From Adineta vaga (Eukaryota; Rotifera), in NCBI GenBank assembly GCA_021613535.1, contig CP075495.1, positions 372,001 through 436,000 of the forward strand: a stretch of 64,000 nt of DNA. The letters are read 5' to 3'. The position numbers were made by a program, and so were the translations under genes. Each line of letters opens with the position of its first letter. Within the stretch, counting starts at the first letter, position 1. This document shows positions 1 to 11,865 of this stretch, piece after piece. The notes beneath the pieces are model-generated. The model had not been told where the DNA came from and made no database searches. It saw only the letters and a program-made list of their open reading frames with translations.

Positions 1-419
1 ATCAGATATTTGAATTTAATAAATATAGAAATAATATTGTGTTACGAGTCTGTGATCAATCACTTGACGATAAATTTCAATTTATGTTTAACTCTTCTAT
101 TAAGATATTATAAAGTCATGAAAAAGTAACATTTTATGTGAATATTGAGAAGCAAAAATCTCTATTTATTTATATCATTCATTTGTTCTCAACTTTATCA
201 GAATTTCATTCGACTTTTAAGGATTAAGACGATCTTCTCGGATAGTAGAAGGTGTCGGTTCGAGTTTCATGAAGGTCATATTTTTCGTCATTAATCTAAT
301 ATATAGTTAATCTATTGAACAAAAGTATGAAAATAAAATATTTATGATTAGAAATAGATCACTAAATGTAAATGATATGATGATGATGATTTATTTAACA
401 TTTTCTCTTTTTAAACAAA
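1..419. other. AT-rich sequence without a gene
   Basis: No convincing reading frame, RNA gene or repeat is seen. A GGTTCGA stretch near 255 resembles a tRNA T-loop, but its flanks do not pair. The stretch lies downstream (3') of the decayed kinase gene on the minus strand. Confidence 0.5.
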
Positions 420-2871
420 TCAATGTCTTATAGGTATTGTTGATATATATGTATTACCATCGGTATCTTCTTCTGTACTTGTGAATATTTCTTTACAAAT
501 AATACATTTTGGATTATGAATAGTTTGTTGAACTTGGAAAAGACATTCTTTACACATTGTCTTATGTCGACATGGTTTAGAATTAGATATTTGATCAGTA
601 ATTAATTCAAGTTGTACAACAACTTCTTTTGCTGTTGGTCGATCTTTTGGATTAGTATTAATACATTGAAGAATAAGTTGACGATAGGTTTCGGGAATTT
701 GATCAAGATTATTGATATGACCTTGAGTAATTTGAGTTGGTCGATCATAACGTGGTTTGGGTGTTACCATGTACATTAGTACACCAAGTGAATATATATC
801 AAAAGCTAAACCATCATATGAATATTGATGATCAATCGAAGAAGACGAATTTGTTGATCTTCATCAAGTACAACATTTGAAACTTTAATATCACGATAAA
901 CTAATTCTCGAACATGCATTTGTGCTATGATACGAGAAATATTCAGTGAAATTTGAATAGATTTATCCAGAGATATTTCATGAATATGATCGAGAAGATA
1001 ACGAAGTAATATAATTAGATTTTTCATAAAGATATTTCAATGGAACTATATGATTAATATTTAAACGAGTAACAGTTCGATGAAAATGAGCTTCCATATA
1101 ATCAATATTTTGATGAATAATAGGATCACATAATTCTTTGGCAACAAGACGTTTGTCAGATCCCCAAGAACATGGATGAACTAAAAAAAGACCACCTTTA
1201 CCTATCACTTCTTGTTTAATATCTGGAAGATGACCATTATGTTTGAATAAATCAAGATTGGCTATTAAACGACATTCTATACATGAGAATTGTGGAGCAA
1301 AAGTAGCGAGTTCATAAGCTTTTTGTCTATGTGCAATTGTATTAAGTACGAGTTGGTAGTAACGATTGATTTTTTCTATGAAATTATTTTTATTTTTAAT
1401 AACGAATTTCTTCATCTAATATTGATAATTTGTTTTCAAATTCTTGTAAAAACTCTCGAATATATCTTTTTTCATTCTCAATTTCGTTTTGTCTGACAAT
1501 TTCTCCCGGATTTTTGCCTTTAATTTTATTATACAGATAAATAGAACCAGGTATAGGAATAGTAATGACACTCAAAACAATAGAGAAAAGTCTGAATATC
1601 AACGAAGTTAAAACTTTGCCAACTGTGATTAATACGTCAGAATAACGGAGAAAAATGCTTATCTTACCACTATAAATTAACATTTCTCGACATCCTGCGC
1701 TCAATAACTCGATCTTGGTACTATGAATCGATAACAATTGTTGATTGACAATGAACATTGTATCCTTGTGAGCTGTACGTAAAGTTTCATAGAATACTGG
1801 TTTGAATACTTCATTCTCAACAGTTAATGCGAGAAATTCTCCACGAAGATACTCCGCAGCTTCTGTAGCGATAGATTTTCTCTCATTATCTACTCCATTA
1901 CCCTCAAAATTCACTCTATTTATCCCATTCATTTCGAGATCGTCGATTAGTAATAAGAACAAAATCAGAAAACGTATCAATAACTGTGAGAATAATTTCA
2001 CACACTTGTTTAGTACTTTGTAAGTCATATTTAGCGGTAAAAGAAACTAAAAATGTCGAAACAATCACAATTTTCCAGAGAAATACGCATTAACTTTGAG
2101 AAGTAAATTAAATCGTTTAATTCGTTCGTTTTCAAGTAGTGTTGTCTCATTCTCATCGCATCTTCGTGATCATTACGTATAGTTGCGGCATCAACTTTTG
2201 TATTGAGAAAAAAAATACCAATCCCGCGAAAATGACGACCAAGGGTAAGTTTCAATTGATCAAAACATTTTCGTGTATCATCAGATACAGTCGGATTATC
2301 ATAGAGAAATAAAAGACAAGGACGCATAGCTGTAATTAAGCCTGGTATATCATACACTTCTAAGCCAAGTTCAAGAATCGGTGATGGAAGACGAATATTT
2401 ATCACAATCAATTGGTCTCAATAAATGTTCTTTGACTTTCTCTTTTAACACTTTTACATTAACTTTTTTTTGTTAACGAATAGTCAATGAAATAGGATTT
2501 GGTACATAAGTAAATTTGACAATTCTTGCTGTTATCTGCTCCAATACTAGTCGGGAAAAATTTACCACATTCAAGTAATTCATGAAGAAAAGATGTTTTA
2601 CCTGATGAATTATATCCACAAATTGCTAATCGTACTTTTTCATTTGGTTTGTATTCTTCAATAATCTTTTGTTTCTCTTCACCGAGAAAAATCTGAGCTG
2701 TATCTTTTATTGTTGTCAGATTTTTGTAAACATCTGTAAGTTTTTCTAAAATATTGATTGAATAAGTTCAAGAAACTCACGTGTTATTGTTAATGTCAAT
2801 TTTTTAATTAAATTATTTGATTTAATTAATTCTGTAATGAATTCAGAGTTTCTTTCTATAATATTCGTCAT
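420..2871 (-). pseudogene. Decayed dynamin-like GTPase / protein kinase / RING gene
   Basis: Read on the minus strand from ATG at 2871, with a 35-nt intron at 2746-2780. The order is a GTPase domain with P-loop GYNSSGKT (about 2591-2625), a DIPG switch (about 2350) and NTKVD (about 2200); then a helical hydrophobic stretch; then a kinase domain with a Gly-rich IGKGG (about 1200), YRDIKVSN catalytic loop (about 890) and C-lobe; then a C-terminal RING-like cysteine cluster (C-x-H-x2-C-x2-C, then CIIC) ending at 420. The pieces lie in different frames: breaks are seen near 2545, 2470, 2040, 1410, 1030 and 835. At the last break the catalytic loop runs almost directly into the FDIYSLGV helix, so the DFG and APE segments are missing. 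The order GTPase-kinase-RING is unusual, and I take this as one decayed gene rather than three genes. Assembly indels could explain single frameshifts but not the missing activation segment. Confidence 0.7.
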
Positions 2872-3379
2872 TTTATCTTTGTTATAAAATGAATAAATGT
2901 TCGTTTAAAGATATTTTTACCTTTCTTGAGATAACTGATTCGATTTAAAAAAAAGAACATTTTGAAGTTTTTTCCAACTTTCGAATGACTCATTGAGCAG
3001 AAACTTTGAAGAAAAAAAATTCTTTTTCTTCTATGATTATTTTCCAGTACATATATAGTTGTTTTTTCTCTCTTTCATCAGTGTCTTTTGACTTCGATTT
3101 TGTCCTTATTCATTCCCAATAAACACGGTAGACTTGATTTATCACAGTGAAATTTCTCGAGATACCTTTTCAGCCTACGATTATATTGGAGGTTGGAGTC
3201 TACTTTTATATTCCCCATAAGGAGAACTTCACATTGATCATTCTGTTAATCTATTACTGATTATTCTAATATTTATTTTTAATAAACAGTTAAATGAGTC
3301 AATTTTATCTTGAGAATGTAGAAGAAGAATATATCTTCATTCACTTTGACATCTTCATCGTCAAGATAATGTGTTTATT
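2872..3379. other. Intergenic, no gene seen
   Basis: AT-rich DNA upstream of the decayed GTPase/kinase gene and downstream of the small secreted protein gene, both on the minus strand. I see no conserved frame or repeat. Confidence 0.5.
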
Positions 3380-3850
3380 TCAAATATTATTAACGTATTG
3401 ATCTCGAAGATTTCTTAATTGATTAATAAAATCTTCAAAACCTTTGATTAATTGTCCTTTTTCAAAATGAACACGTTTTGTTTTATTAAACCATTGAATT
3501 TCAATCCATTCTGCTCCACCATCAGCACAATCTGGACATCCAATTGTTTCATCTAACTGTTGAAAACTTTTTGGATCAACAAGACTAATCAACTGTTTCC
3601 ATTGATCTATTGAGAAAGAATATTGTTTTTCAACAGATGGATAATCAGTTTGAATATAATTTGGTTCTTTTAAAGTAATTAATTCATATTTTGGACTTGA
3701 TTTTATATTAATTGATCGTCGACAATAACCAACACATCTTCCAAATGATGTTCCACTTGATATTGATAAAATATCTTTTCGTATACATTTTCCATTGATT
3801 AAAATTAAACAATTAATCAAAAGAAAACAGAAAATGAATCGTCTTAACAT
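3380..3850 (-). CDS. Small secreted cysteine-containing protein
   Basis: A single-exon 156-residue protein. Residues 1-20 form a clear signal peptide (charged start, then FIFCFLLINCLILING), so it is probably secreted. The mature part has Cys pairs in SFGRCVGYC and in GCPDCADGGAEW, which suggests disulphides or a metal site. The pattern SGTSFG-CxGYC followed later by GCPDCADGGAEW resembles a family of uncharacterised secreted or periplasmic proteins also seen in bacteria, but I cannot name it securely. It has no transmembrane segment after the signal and ends in a basic, Asn-rich tail. Flanking genes give no functional clue. Confidence 0.75.
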   Translation of the reverse strand: MLRRFIFCFLLINCLILINGKCIRKDILSISSGTSFGRCVGYCRRSINIKSSPKYELITLKEPNYIQTDYPSVEKQYSFSIDQWKQLISLVDPKSFQQLDETIGCPDCADGGAEWIEIQWFNKTKRVHFEKGQLIKGFEDFINQLRNLRDQYVNNI

Positions 3851-5600
3851 TTTTTGCTATTCTTTATTTGCTTTTCGCTCTTTCTTATATAGAAAATGAA
3901 ACGATATTAAATCGAACAGCTTGTTTTTATTATATTTACATATGTCGACAGATCACATGATTTGAAAAGTTTTCTGGGTACAAATTTAAAAAAAAACAAT
4001 TTTTTTCGATATCATATGAAAGAATTTGTTTTAATTAATAATAAAACGTCTTTGTATGAGTTAGGTACGCACTTTCTATTTGTCATGTTTACGTTCTCAA
4101 GTAAGAGATATTTGAGTGCGGTCAAAAGGTGTTATGAACTGTATGTGATTCCTTCACTTGAGCAGTTGGGAGTAGCGAATCCAAGGGACGTCGATAACCG
4201 ACTTTTGTAAAAAATTCTATTCAATTTTCATTAGAAAATTGATTCATTGATGTATTGAAATTTCAGCAGAACAATAATCCAACATAGATCTAGATTTTAT
4301 TAAATAATTTAATGATGATAAAAAATACATAATGTCAGTATAACGTTTATCTGTTGAAAGCAAATTTGTATTGTATTTTTATCAAATAATTTCCTTCCTC
4401 TTCATTGATTAATTTGATTTTAGATGAATAGATAATCATTGTTTCATTTTTGAGAGAATTCTTGTTTGAAATAATAAAGTTCTACAAATAAATGGTTGGG
4501 GTTTATTTGAAAAATATTTGATACGTTATTGTTTTTTAAAATCCTCTTTAGCTGTTGAATTCTTCTAACATATTTGTTGTTTTAAATATTTTCAATTGTA
4601 CGAGAAACAATTCGCTGGAATTGTGATTCTAAAAAATAATAAAATGAAAAATAATTCGATTCAACCTTGTTTTTATCGAATATAAAGAAATCGATTGTGG
4701 ATATATGTGTGCTTTCTTTTGTATCATATTATATCGAATTCAATCAAGTGTGACGAAAGCAAATATTCTCTTTGTTTGATTTTATTCTTTGTCGCTTGTC
4801 TTTCTAATTGGCTTTTTCAAAATCGAAATGATATTTTTACTTTAAATATTTGCATAATAATAATCATTTCTGTGCTTTTTTATTCTATGGATCTAATCTT
4901 GGTGGAATTAGTATTCCTTTTTCATTTTTTACAATAAATATTCAATCGATTTTGTTCATAAATGCATTGTAGAATTGACTATTTCATTACCATTTCTAAA
5001 TAAAAATGGTTCGCGGTAACTTTTTCTCTTATGGATATATTTATATTTATGTTCGATCCTCGACTCAACGTTTTCATTCGGAATCGATTTTCATGCAACG
5101 AATTCGAATTCATTGTCGAGATATTTTATTATTGGATGGACACCATTTTATTCGACTTTAATCATAAGCTGTTTCATTTCGATTAGATTTTTAGATTCTA
5201 GTCTAATTTAATAATACAATTTCTCTCACTAGAAATTGTCACGAAAATAAACAGGAAAACGTGATAAAAGAAAATTAATTTTTTAATAATAGAAGATGTC
5301 AAAGAATATGATCAGTTATGTAAATAGAAAAATGAATGTTCTTCATTGATATTTCGAATGATAGGACCGTCTCGACCCATTCGTTCATTCCTTTTAGGAA
5401 TTGTCTTATAATTAAATGCAACATTAATACTGATCTGCTTTTTGTCTATGCTCTCAACTGAATAATTACTGTGTTGTTCAGAGCATCCGATTTCATTATT
5501 TCAGTGTATAAACGTTTCCGAACAAACACGATGTTGTTAAGTTATTCATAAAATACAAGATATCTAAATACTCACGACTCAATTGAATTTCATATGAACA
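3851..5600. other. Long AT-rich intergenic stretch
   Basis: Contains a few open frames (for example 3962-4210 and 4695-4937 on +) with no domain, no splice partner and composition no different from random AT-rich DNA. The block at 4120-4205 is more GC-rich than its surroundings and could be a relic, but nothing is recognisable. Confidence 0.4.
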
Positions 5601-5609
5601 ATAATTTTC

Positions 5610-5871
5610 ATTTATTTATTAAAACTCGTTCTTCGACTAAAGGTATATATGCTTCAGCATAAAATTCAACTACTGATCAATCGCGTAATATTAAGTAAAA
5701 TGTACATGTTTGAATAGCAGTCGTTCGTAGATTTTCTGAAACTTGTTGATAGCTCCATAAACTTTCCTTTCCTTTCTCATTGATAGAATCTTCTTCTAAA
5801 CTTGTAATTAGAAATATTATTTTTATTGATTTAACAAGAAAGTTAAGATTATTTATAAACACATCTATCAA
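5610..5871 (-). pseudogene. Fragment of a protein-coding exon with an internal TGA
   Basis: The minus-strand frame from about 5800 to 5630 reads like real protein: EKGKESLWSYQQVSENLRTT, then after one TGA codon near 5677 it continues in the same frame to VEFYAEAYIPLVEERVLINK and a second stop. I cannot name the family. No upstream exon could be joined, so I treat it as a gene remnant. It could instead be a real terminal exon if the TGA is a sequence error. Confidence 0.35.
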
Positions 5872-6441
5872 ATGTTCTCAATAGTATTCTTAAAACTGTA
5901 TTAGATCATAAGTTGTTATCTGATATTTAACATTATCAATTGCAAAATGTCAAATATTAAACACAAATCTTACAAATGAGAATGAAATGACTAATTTAAT
6001 CCAACTAAAATTAAAAGAAATTGATTTGAATATCAATGATATTGAACATGTCGAACAATATTAATATTATTTTCTATTCCGCGATATTGAATATTACATA
6101 ATCAGTTTCTATCCGGAGCTCACTCACTCGATAATCGAGTTCTGTCGACTTCAAAAACGTCCTTGACGAAATCACATTCTCATGTTTTCTTATATATATA
6201 TTGATATAAACACAACTAGAATTTCTAAAACTATAGTTCGACAAATGATTAATATCACGAAATTGAATGATTATACATCTACTTTTTTGATGATCATATG
6301 ATGTTAAGATGAGTAATACACTATATGAATTAAATGACATTAAAATATGGGGAAAAAACCAAGTTTGTTTAGTGAAGCGAGAATAATGAGAAGTTACGTC
6401 GTATAAAATAAAAAAATAACATTTGGAGAACATTGCCAATA

Positions 6442-7116
6442 ATGTCTGTCGAAGAAAATCATCATTCTGACGTATCCGTTCCTATTGAAAATTCGCTTCC
6501 ACAACCATCAGTTGATAGCAATCAGAAAGATCAAATCGATACAAATCTATCAGTTGGATCACGATCAGAAATTATTTTACAACCTATTTTTCAATCAAAT
6601 GTTCCTTCAGAAGCACAAGTTTCATTTCCAAGAGTATCATTGAATTCTTCCAATCGACATCGTTCTCTTTTATCTACTTGTAGTATCACAATCGGTTGTA
6701 TTCTTTTTCTTATTATAATAGTATTATCTATTCCAATAGCTCAACTTGTAATCGGTATAAAATATCTTCATCAATGTCCTATTCAATCTAATATTCCAAT
6801 TTATCTTATTGTTTCTGCGAGTGTTTGTATTTTCGCCTTGTTTTTCGGATTTCTGCATTTCGTGTTTGCTGAGAGAGACTTTCCAAAATATCTAAAATGG
6901 TTTTCACGAATTATTATTGGACTTCTCTCACTATTTGGATTTATCTGGCTTATCATTGGAAGTGTCTGGACATATTCTATCGCTAATAGAGTTCAACATA
7001 TAGATCCTAATGGTTCGAATTATTGTCATGAAGTTCTTTATCGATTTTCATACGCTATTACAATTCTATTTTATATTTCAAGTTTTTTCTCATGTTGTCA
7101 ACGATGTTTTCAATGA
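6442..7116 (+). CDS. TMEM272-like four-helix membrane protein
   Basis: Single exon, 224 residues from the ATG at 6442; the frame is open slightly upstream without an ATG. The first ~75 residues are polar, Ser/Gln-rich and probably cytosolic. They are followed by four hydrophobic helices at roughly residues 85-110, 120-142, 155-178 and 198-215. The segment around the second helix (HQCPIQSNIPIYLIV) and the third-to-fourth loop (FIWLIIGSVWTYS) match the pattern I know from TMEM272-type proteins, whose function is not established. The C-terminus is Cys-rich (SCCQRC), a possible palmitoylation site. Confidence 0.75.
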   Translation: MSVEENHHSDVSVPIENSLPQPSVDSNQKDQIDTNLSVGSRSEIILQPIFQSNVPSEAQVSFPRVSLNSSNRHRSLLSTCSITIGCILFLIIIVLSIPIAQLVIGIKYLHQCPIQSNIPIYLIVSASVCIFALFFGFLHFVFAERDFPKYLKWFSRIIIGLLSLFGFIWLIIGSVWTYSIANRVQHIDPNGSNYCHEVLYRFSYAITILFYISSFFSCCQRCFQ

Positions 7117-7627
7117 GAAACTTTCAACGAAAAAATTTTACCTATTGAATAAAAGATAAATTAAGTCGATTAAATCATCAAACATTTTTACTCTCATTTA
7201 ATGTAACGTGTTCTTCTTATTCATAAAATGTAATTACCTTGTGGGTAAAATATCATATTTTATGAAAAGAAAAAGGAAGAGATAAACATCGATGAAATAT
7301 TTTATTTCAATGATTCACTTGTTGTATTCGTATCAGTTCTTGGAAAGTGCTTCTTTTGCGCTTTTATATTCGATTTCATCATTTTTCATTTGTGATATTT
7401 TCATATTAAATATATATCGAATTGACAATAAGTTAAATCGAAATAGTCAATCTTAGATCGAATTATGTTTACTTTCGAATCATAAAAACAAATCATCTGA
7501 TGAGACTTTGAAATAATCTAAAATCAATCATGATGATTATATAACTTATTCAAACTCACAATCAAAAAGAGTTTATGATTTAAAGAAATTTTCGGATAAA
7601 ATAAAATGTTTGTCTTAAAGTAATTAG
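7117..7627. other. Intergenic between convergent genes
   Basis: AT-rich sequence between the 3' ends of the TMEM272-like gene (+) and the TLDc gene (-). No gene or repeat recognised. Confidence 0.5.
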
Positions 7628-8895
7628 TTAAATCAATTGATAAACTTCAATATCATCGCATTTGAATTCTTTTCCTCCAGTGAACGTCGCATTTCCAAAA
7701 CCAAGTGTATCTATATAAGCTTGGGGAAAATCGATAGAAGAGTTGATTACATCACATCGGTCTTGAATACAAATATCTGCAGAAAGACAACTAGCAGCCG
7801 CACCATATAAACCATACGCAGAAAAACCAAGAGCAAGACCGCCAGACAAAAGACCAAGTGTAACACCACCAAAAATCGGTCCACCACGATTGTAATGATA
7901 AGCAGAAAATTTTTTCTGAGTGGCTTAAATATAAAAGAGAATATAATAATTATTTAGGAAAATAAATGAAATCAATATATATGGAACAGTTCTCTCATGA
8001 AAATCAATAGTGTGTAGAGCTGTTTCGTAAGATACCGATGCGAAAATCAATTCAAAGTTTCGACCATACTCTTTTCGTCCTGTTTGACAAAATACTCGAT
8101 AGTTTTTCAGTTTTCGTATTCTCAAGTCTTGAATACTAAATCCTTAACAAAAAAAGTGTTGATTTTAGAATAATTGACTTTTCCTTTTTCTTTCTCCTTT
8201 TCACTTTGAATATCGATTCAATGATCTTTCTGATGTATTCTTAATTACTCTTTTATACGAATATACTCATTAATTCAGCTTGCCTTTTTGATTAACATAA
8301 AAACTAATCCTTCATATTATTGTTTTTACTTACGACTTGAATGCTCGCCGATAAAAAATTTTGTCATCGGTTTTCCATGTGGGTTTGTTAGTGTGAATAA
8401 AAAGGCTGTTGAATCTGTTCTTCGTCCATTATCTGAACTCCATGGAGGGACCGTATATCCACCAAACAAGTAACCACCAGCTTGTGATTTAATAATTGTC
8501 ATTGTTGGACCTTTTCTATCGCATTGACGATGAAAATCTGTACCACGAAAACCATCTCTTTTTGCTTTGTAGAGCAATTGCCATTGTGCCTCGTTCTTTC
8601 CATAAAATTCATTTAATTTCTGTTGTTGTTCAAGATTCAATAAGTTTCCACCATGAAAATAATTTTCATCTTTAGAATCTAAGGTATTCGATTTCTGATT
8701 GTTATTACCTGTGTCTTCTCGAGGTTTATGAATAATATCTAAAACAAAATTATCATCAATAAGTTCTGTTCGAGTATGCTGAGAAGGGAAATAGAATATC
8801 TTTGAATTCAATAAACATAACTGTTTATACCGAGAAAGTTGAATATTTGAATCTGCTTTTATAGTAAATGATGCTTGATGAATATAAATAGCCAT
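7628..8895 (-). CDS. TLDc-domain protein with a hydrophobic insert
   Basis: Two exons, 8334-8895 and 7628-7923, join in phase (858 nt, 285 aa) by GTAAGT at 8333 and TTTAAG ending at 7924. Residues ~75-100 are a Gln-rich helix (NLLNLEQQQKLNEFYG) typical in front of TLDc in bdelloids. The TLDc core follows: QWQLLYKAKRDGF, GPTMTII, GGYLFGGYT, TAFLFTLTNPHG, GPIFGG and the C-terminal DTLGFGNATFTGG-EFKCDDIEVYQL. TLDc proteins are linked to oxidative-stress protection and V-ATPase regulation. Two oddities: after GPIFGG a ~30-residue Gly/Ala/Leu-rich hydrophobic stretch is inserted before DICI, where other members go straight on; and the intron is 410 nt, far longer than its neighbours, with an open 66-codon frame (7925-8125) that does not join in phase. 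Confidence 0.8.
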
Positions 8896-9180
8896 CTTGC
8901 ACCTTTGACTATCACGGATTATGAAAAGTGTAGAAAGAATTCGTCAGTACAATCGCATACTTTTTAAAACTCCGAATGAACTTTAAGTAAAAAATTTGAA
9001 AATTCTCGGTTTATGACTAGGTACTAATCGAATACTAACATATCTCTCCGATAAATAGAAAGTGTTGCTTATATCTTGTTTTACTTACTGACTTCGATTG
9101 GTAAGAATGCCACACACAAATTATAATTTCCTTTAAGACTAAAAGAAAAAAAGGTTTGTTTTTATTTCAAGAAATTGTTG

Positions 9181-11538
9181 TTATTTTGAAAGTATACACT
9201 GAGAAATAAGTTCTTCTTTTGTTATCTTATCATCCTTTTCTCTTTTATCAAATTTCATAATTGTTTTGGCAATTAACGAAGAAGAACTTGAATCATCACC
9301 TTTTAATTCTGCTATAGCTTCCAAAAGTTGCACCAATTCTTCACTACTGACTTGTTCTTGATCATTATAATCACACATTTGAAAAGTCTTTCGAAAAATA
9401 AATAAACAAAATGAATCGAAAATTCGTTAGTGCAATCCTTGCAGAATTCAAATATATCGGTGTATCTATATATACATACGAGTGCAAGTTGATGTTCTAT
9501 ATCACCAGGCAACGTTAAAGCAATAATTGACATATATTCATCAAAACTAATAGTACCACTGTTATTTCTGTCGAGCGTCTTAAACGCATAATTACAATAA
9601 CATCATGGTTCACCACTAATTACAACAGATATAAAGTATGTCTAATCATAATTGCAGTGTTTTAGAAGCAAAATATACCGTGGGAAAAGTCGCTGAAGTT
9701 CAGCAATAAACTCTTCTTTATTCATTTCACCACTCGGACTAAAAACGTATCATAGAACAAGTGAATCATTTCAAAACCACGGCTTACTGTGCAGCAATGA
9801 ATTCTTTATGTCTTTTTACTATTTCCGAAGTTGTTATAGTTGAGAGTTTATTTTCTGTTCGAATTGTTCGAATTTGATCTTCCGATAAAGTGACTATAGA
9901 AAGAAAAAGATTTGTTTATATAATAATAAAGAATCTGACTACATTTACTTCGGGAAGTATGATAATAATCTTTTCCTTCATCGATTTTTCCACGAAAAGC
10001 ATGATAGATAACACATCGATCAGGTTTATCATCCAAATTCTCAAGTAAATCATGATCAATCAAACGAAAGATGGATTTTTTCGTTTCATTTTTCATTCGA
10101 GATTTATATAAATTACTAAAAAATCTTATTTGTCTATACCAATTTTCAATATCGTTTATTTTCCATTGATTTGAAATATGTAATAGATAAACATCATGAT
10201 CATGATATTGATTAATAAAACCATGAATTGATGTTGTTTTAGGAAAAAGAAGATTTGAATCTCGTCCTTTCAATTGTTTATTTTCTCCTTCAACATCTTC
10301 TAAACATTGACGAATTTCATTTAATGAATCAATTTTAGTTTTATTCTTCGAATTTTCTTCTAAAAATTGTCGAATTGATCTAATAGAACATGGATTATTT
10401 TGATCAAAATTGTTTAATAATCCGATCATTTTCTGTTCATCATCTTCACCTCGTCGTATCTTTTCAAGTAATGATGCTAATTCATGTTGTGTATCTGATT
10501 GTATTACTTTTAAATTCGATTGTTTATCAGTAATAATTTCAATCCAATTTGATGGAATCCAATCTTTCCATGGTTTAATATTATCAAGAAAATCATTGAC
10601 CATTCTTTTACCTTGAATTATTTGTTCAAAAACATCTTCAAAACGATTTAAAAGATAAATTGAAGCAGTTTTAATCATTCTAAAATAAAGAATATATTCT
10701 CTTATTTTATAATTCAATATTAAATGAACTTATACCGATCAATAGATAATTCATATTTGAAAATTTCAGCCATTCGTTTCAATGGATATAATTCAAATTC
10801 AAGTTGTTGTCCTTTTCCATCATTTAATTTTTCTAATTCAGATGGAACTTTTCGGAAAATATTAAAAACATCTTCAACTGTATGTGGTACATCTTTAATT
10901 AAAACATCACCAGAAAAACTAATCTTTAATGAACGAAATTTTGAATTTGCTTGATCAGCATGTTCCAATTTTGCTTCACCACTAATGTTAATTGTTGGTT
11001 TCTTTAAATATGCTGTTAATTGACCTTGAATTTCTTCGGCTGCCTCTGAAGTATCTAAAGTTTCTTCAAATGTTGCTGCAATATTTGCACCCCAAGTAAT
11101 TCCAATAACACAATGTGTTGCATTTGGATTTTCCAATGCATCAGATGAAAAATAATTACATAAATCAGCCATACTAATATGTAAATGTTGTTTTTTTGTT
11201 TTCATTTGAAGAATATGTGTTACTCGAACTGTTCGACTATCTGTTTTTGTTTGATTTAAATATTTAGCTGAACCTTCAACATTAATCAGACCAGCCATAA
11301 GACTAACTTTCATTGCTGCATCAATATGTAGTTTGTTCAATGTTTCTTTTTGAGATTCATTTTCATCGAAAATATAATTTGTATACGCACAATCCGTTGT
11401 TGAAACATATGATGATGGTAATTCTCGATTAAATAAATTTCTACCTTCAAAACGATCACTACGAATATCATACAAACTTCCAATAAACTCATGTCGACCA
11501 ATGGCATGGCTTCCAATAGCTTCATTATTTGCGCTCAT
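9181..11538 (-). CDS. Stonustoxin-like (SNTX/MACPF-type) protein joined to an EF-hand calcium sensor
   Basis: Six exons on the minus strand: 10736-11538, 9949-10679, 9788-9893, 9679-9738, 9480-9615 and 9181-9387. Lengths sum to 2,043 nt (681 codons) with every junction GT-AG and in phase. Exons 1-2 resemble the N-terminal half of the stonustoxin/neoverrucotoxin family: a MACPF/CDC-like module starting with GSLYDIRSD, then a helical segment (about residues 270-500). That family includes fish venom pore-formers and many non-venom relatives, so no toxicity can be inferred. Exons 3-6 look like a neuronal-calcium-sensor protein: CPSG-like start PSGEMNKEEF, a canonical loop DRNNSGTISFDE, a third hand DYNDQEQVSSEE and a fourth FDKREKDDKITKEE. 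No ATG lies at the start of the EF-hand part, which favours one fused gene. One in-frame TGA stands at 9603-9605 in exon 5. It may be a nonsense mutation or a sequence error, or the true product may stop there. Confidence 0.6.
9603..9605 (-). other. In-frame TGA inside the EF-hand exon
   Basis: Exon 5 reads G-E-P-stop-C-Y-C-N-Y-A-F-K-T-L-D. The frame is intact on both sides and no splice site removes the codon. It lies in the linker between the second helix and the first complete EF loop. Confidence 0.65.
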
Positions 11539-11860
11539 CTTTCAATTGTCAATAACGAAGAATGAAAATATAATAATACGTGTAATTTCAAATCTATAAA
11601 TAAAGAGATATATCTCTTGAAGATGTGGATGTGAATGAGTACTGTGTATGTCTTCTGTTCACCCACAACTTCATCTAAGATGAGCGAAAAGAGATTAGAG
11701 CGATATCGTATACATAGAATATATTGAGTGGCAACTGAATCGTATTCATTGTGCATCTTAGTTGACTAGATGACGAACTACGAAGTAATGCAGTAATTTA
11801 CATGTTTAGATTATCATCCCAACACTCGCGTTGCCACAGATTGCGCTACGATTTGAGTCT
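11539..11860. promoter_or_regulatory. Upstream region of the SNTX-like gene
   Basis: Sequence 5' of the minus-strand SNTX-like gene. No conserved element can be named. Confidence 0.3.
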
Positions 11861-11865
11861 TCTTA

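Noticed and set aside
250-275. GGTTCGA tRNA T-loop-like motif
   Set aside because: The flanking bases do not form a T-stem and no acceptor or anticodon arm can be drawn.
6074-6439. 121-codon minus-strand frame upstream of the TMEM272-like gene
   Set aside because: No domain, no signal or helix pattern, and typical AT-rich composition.
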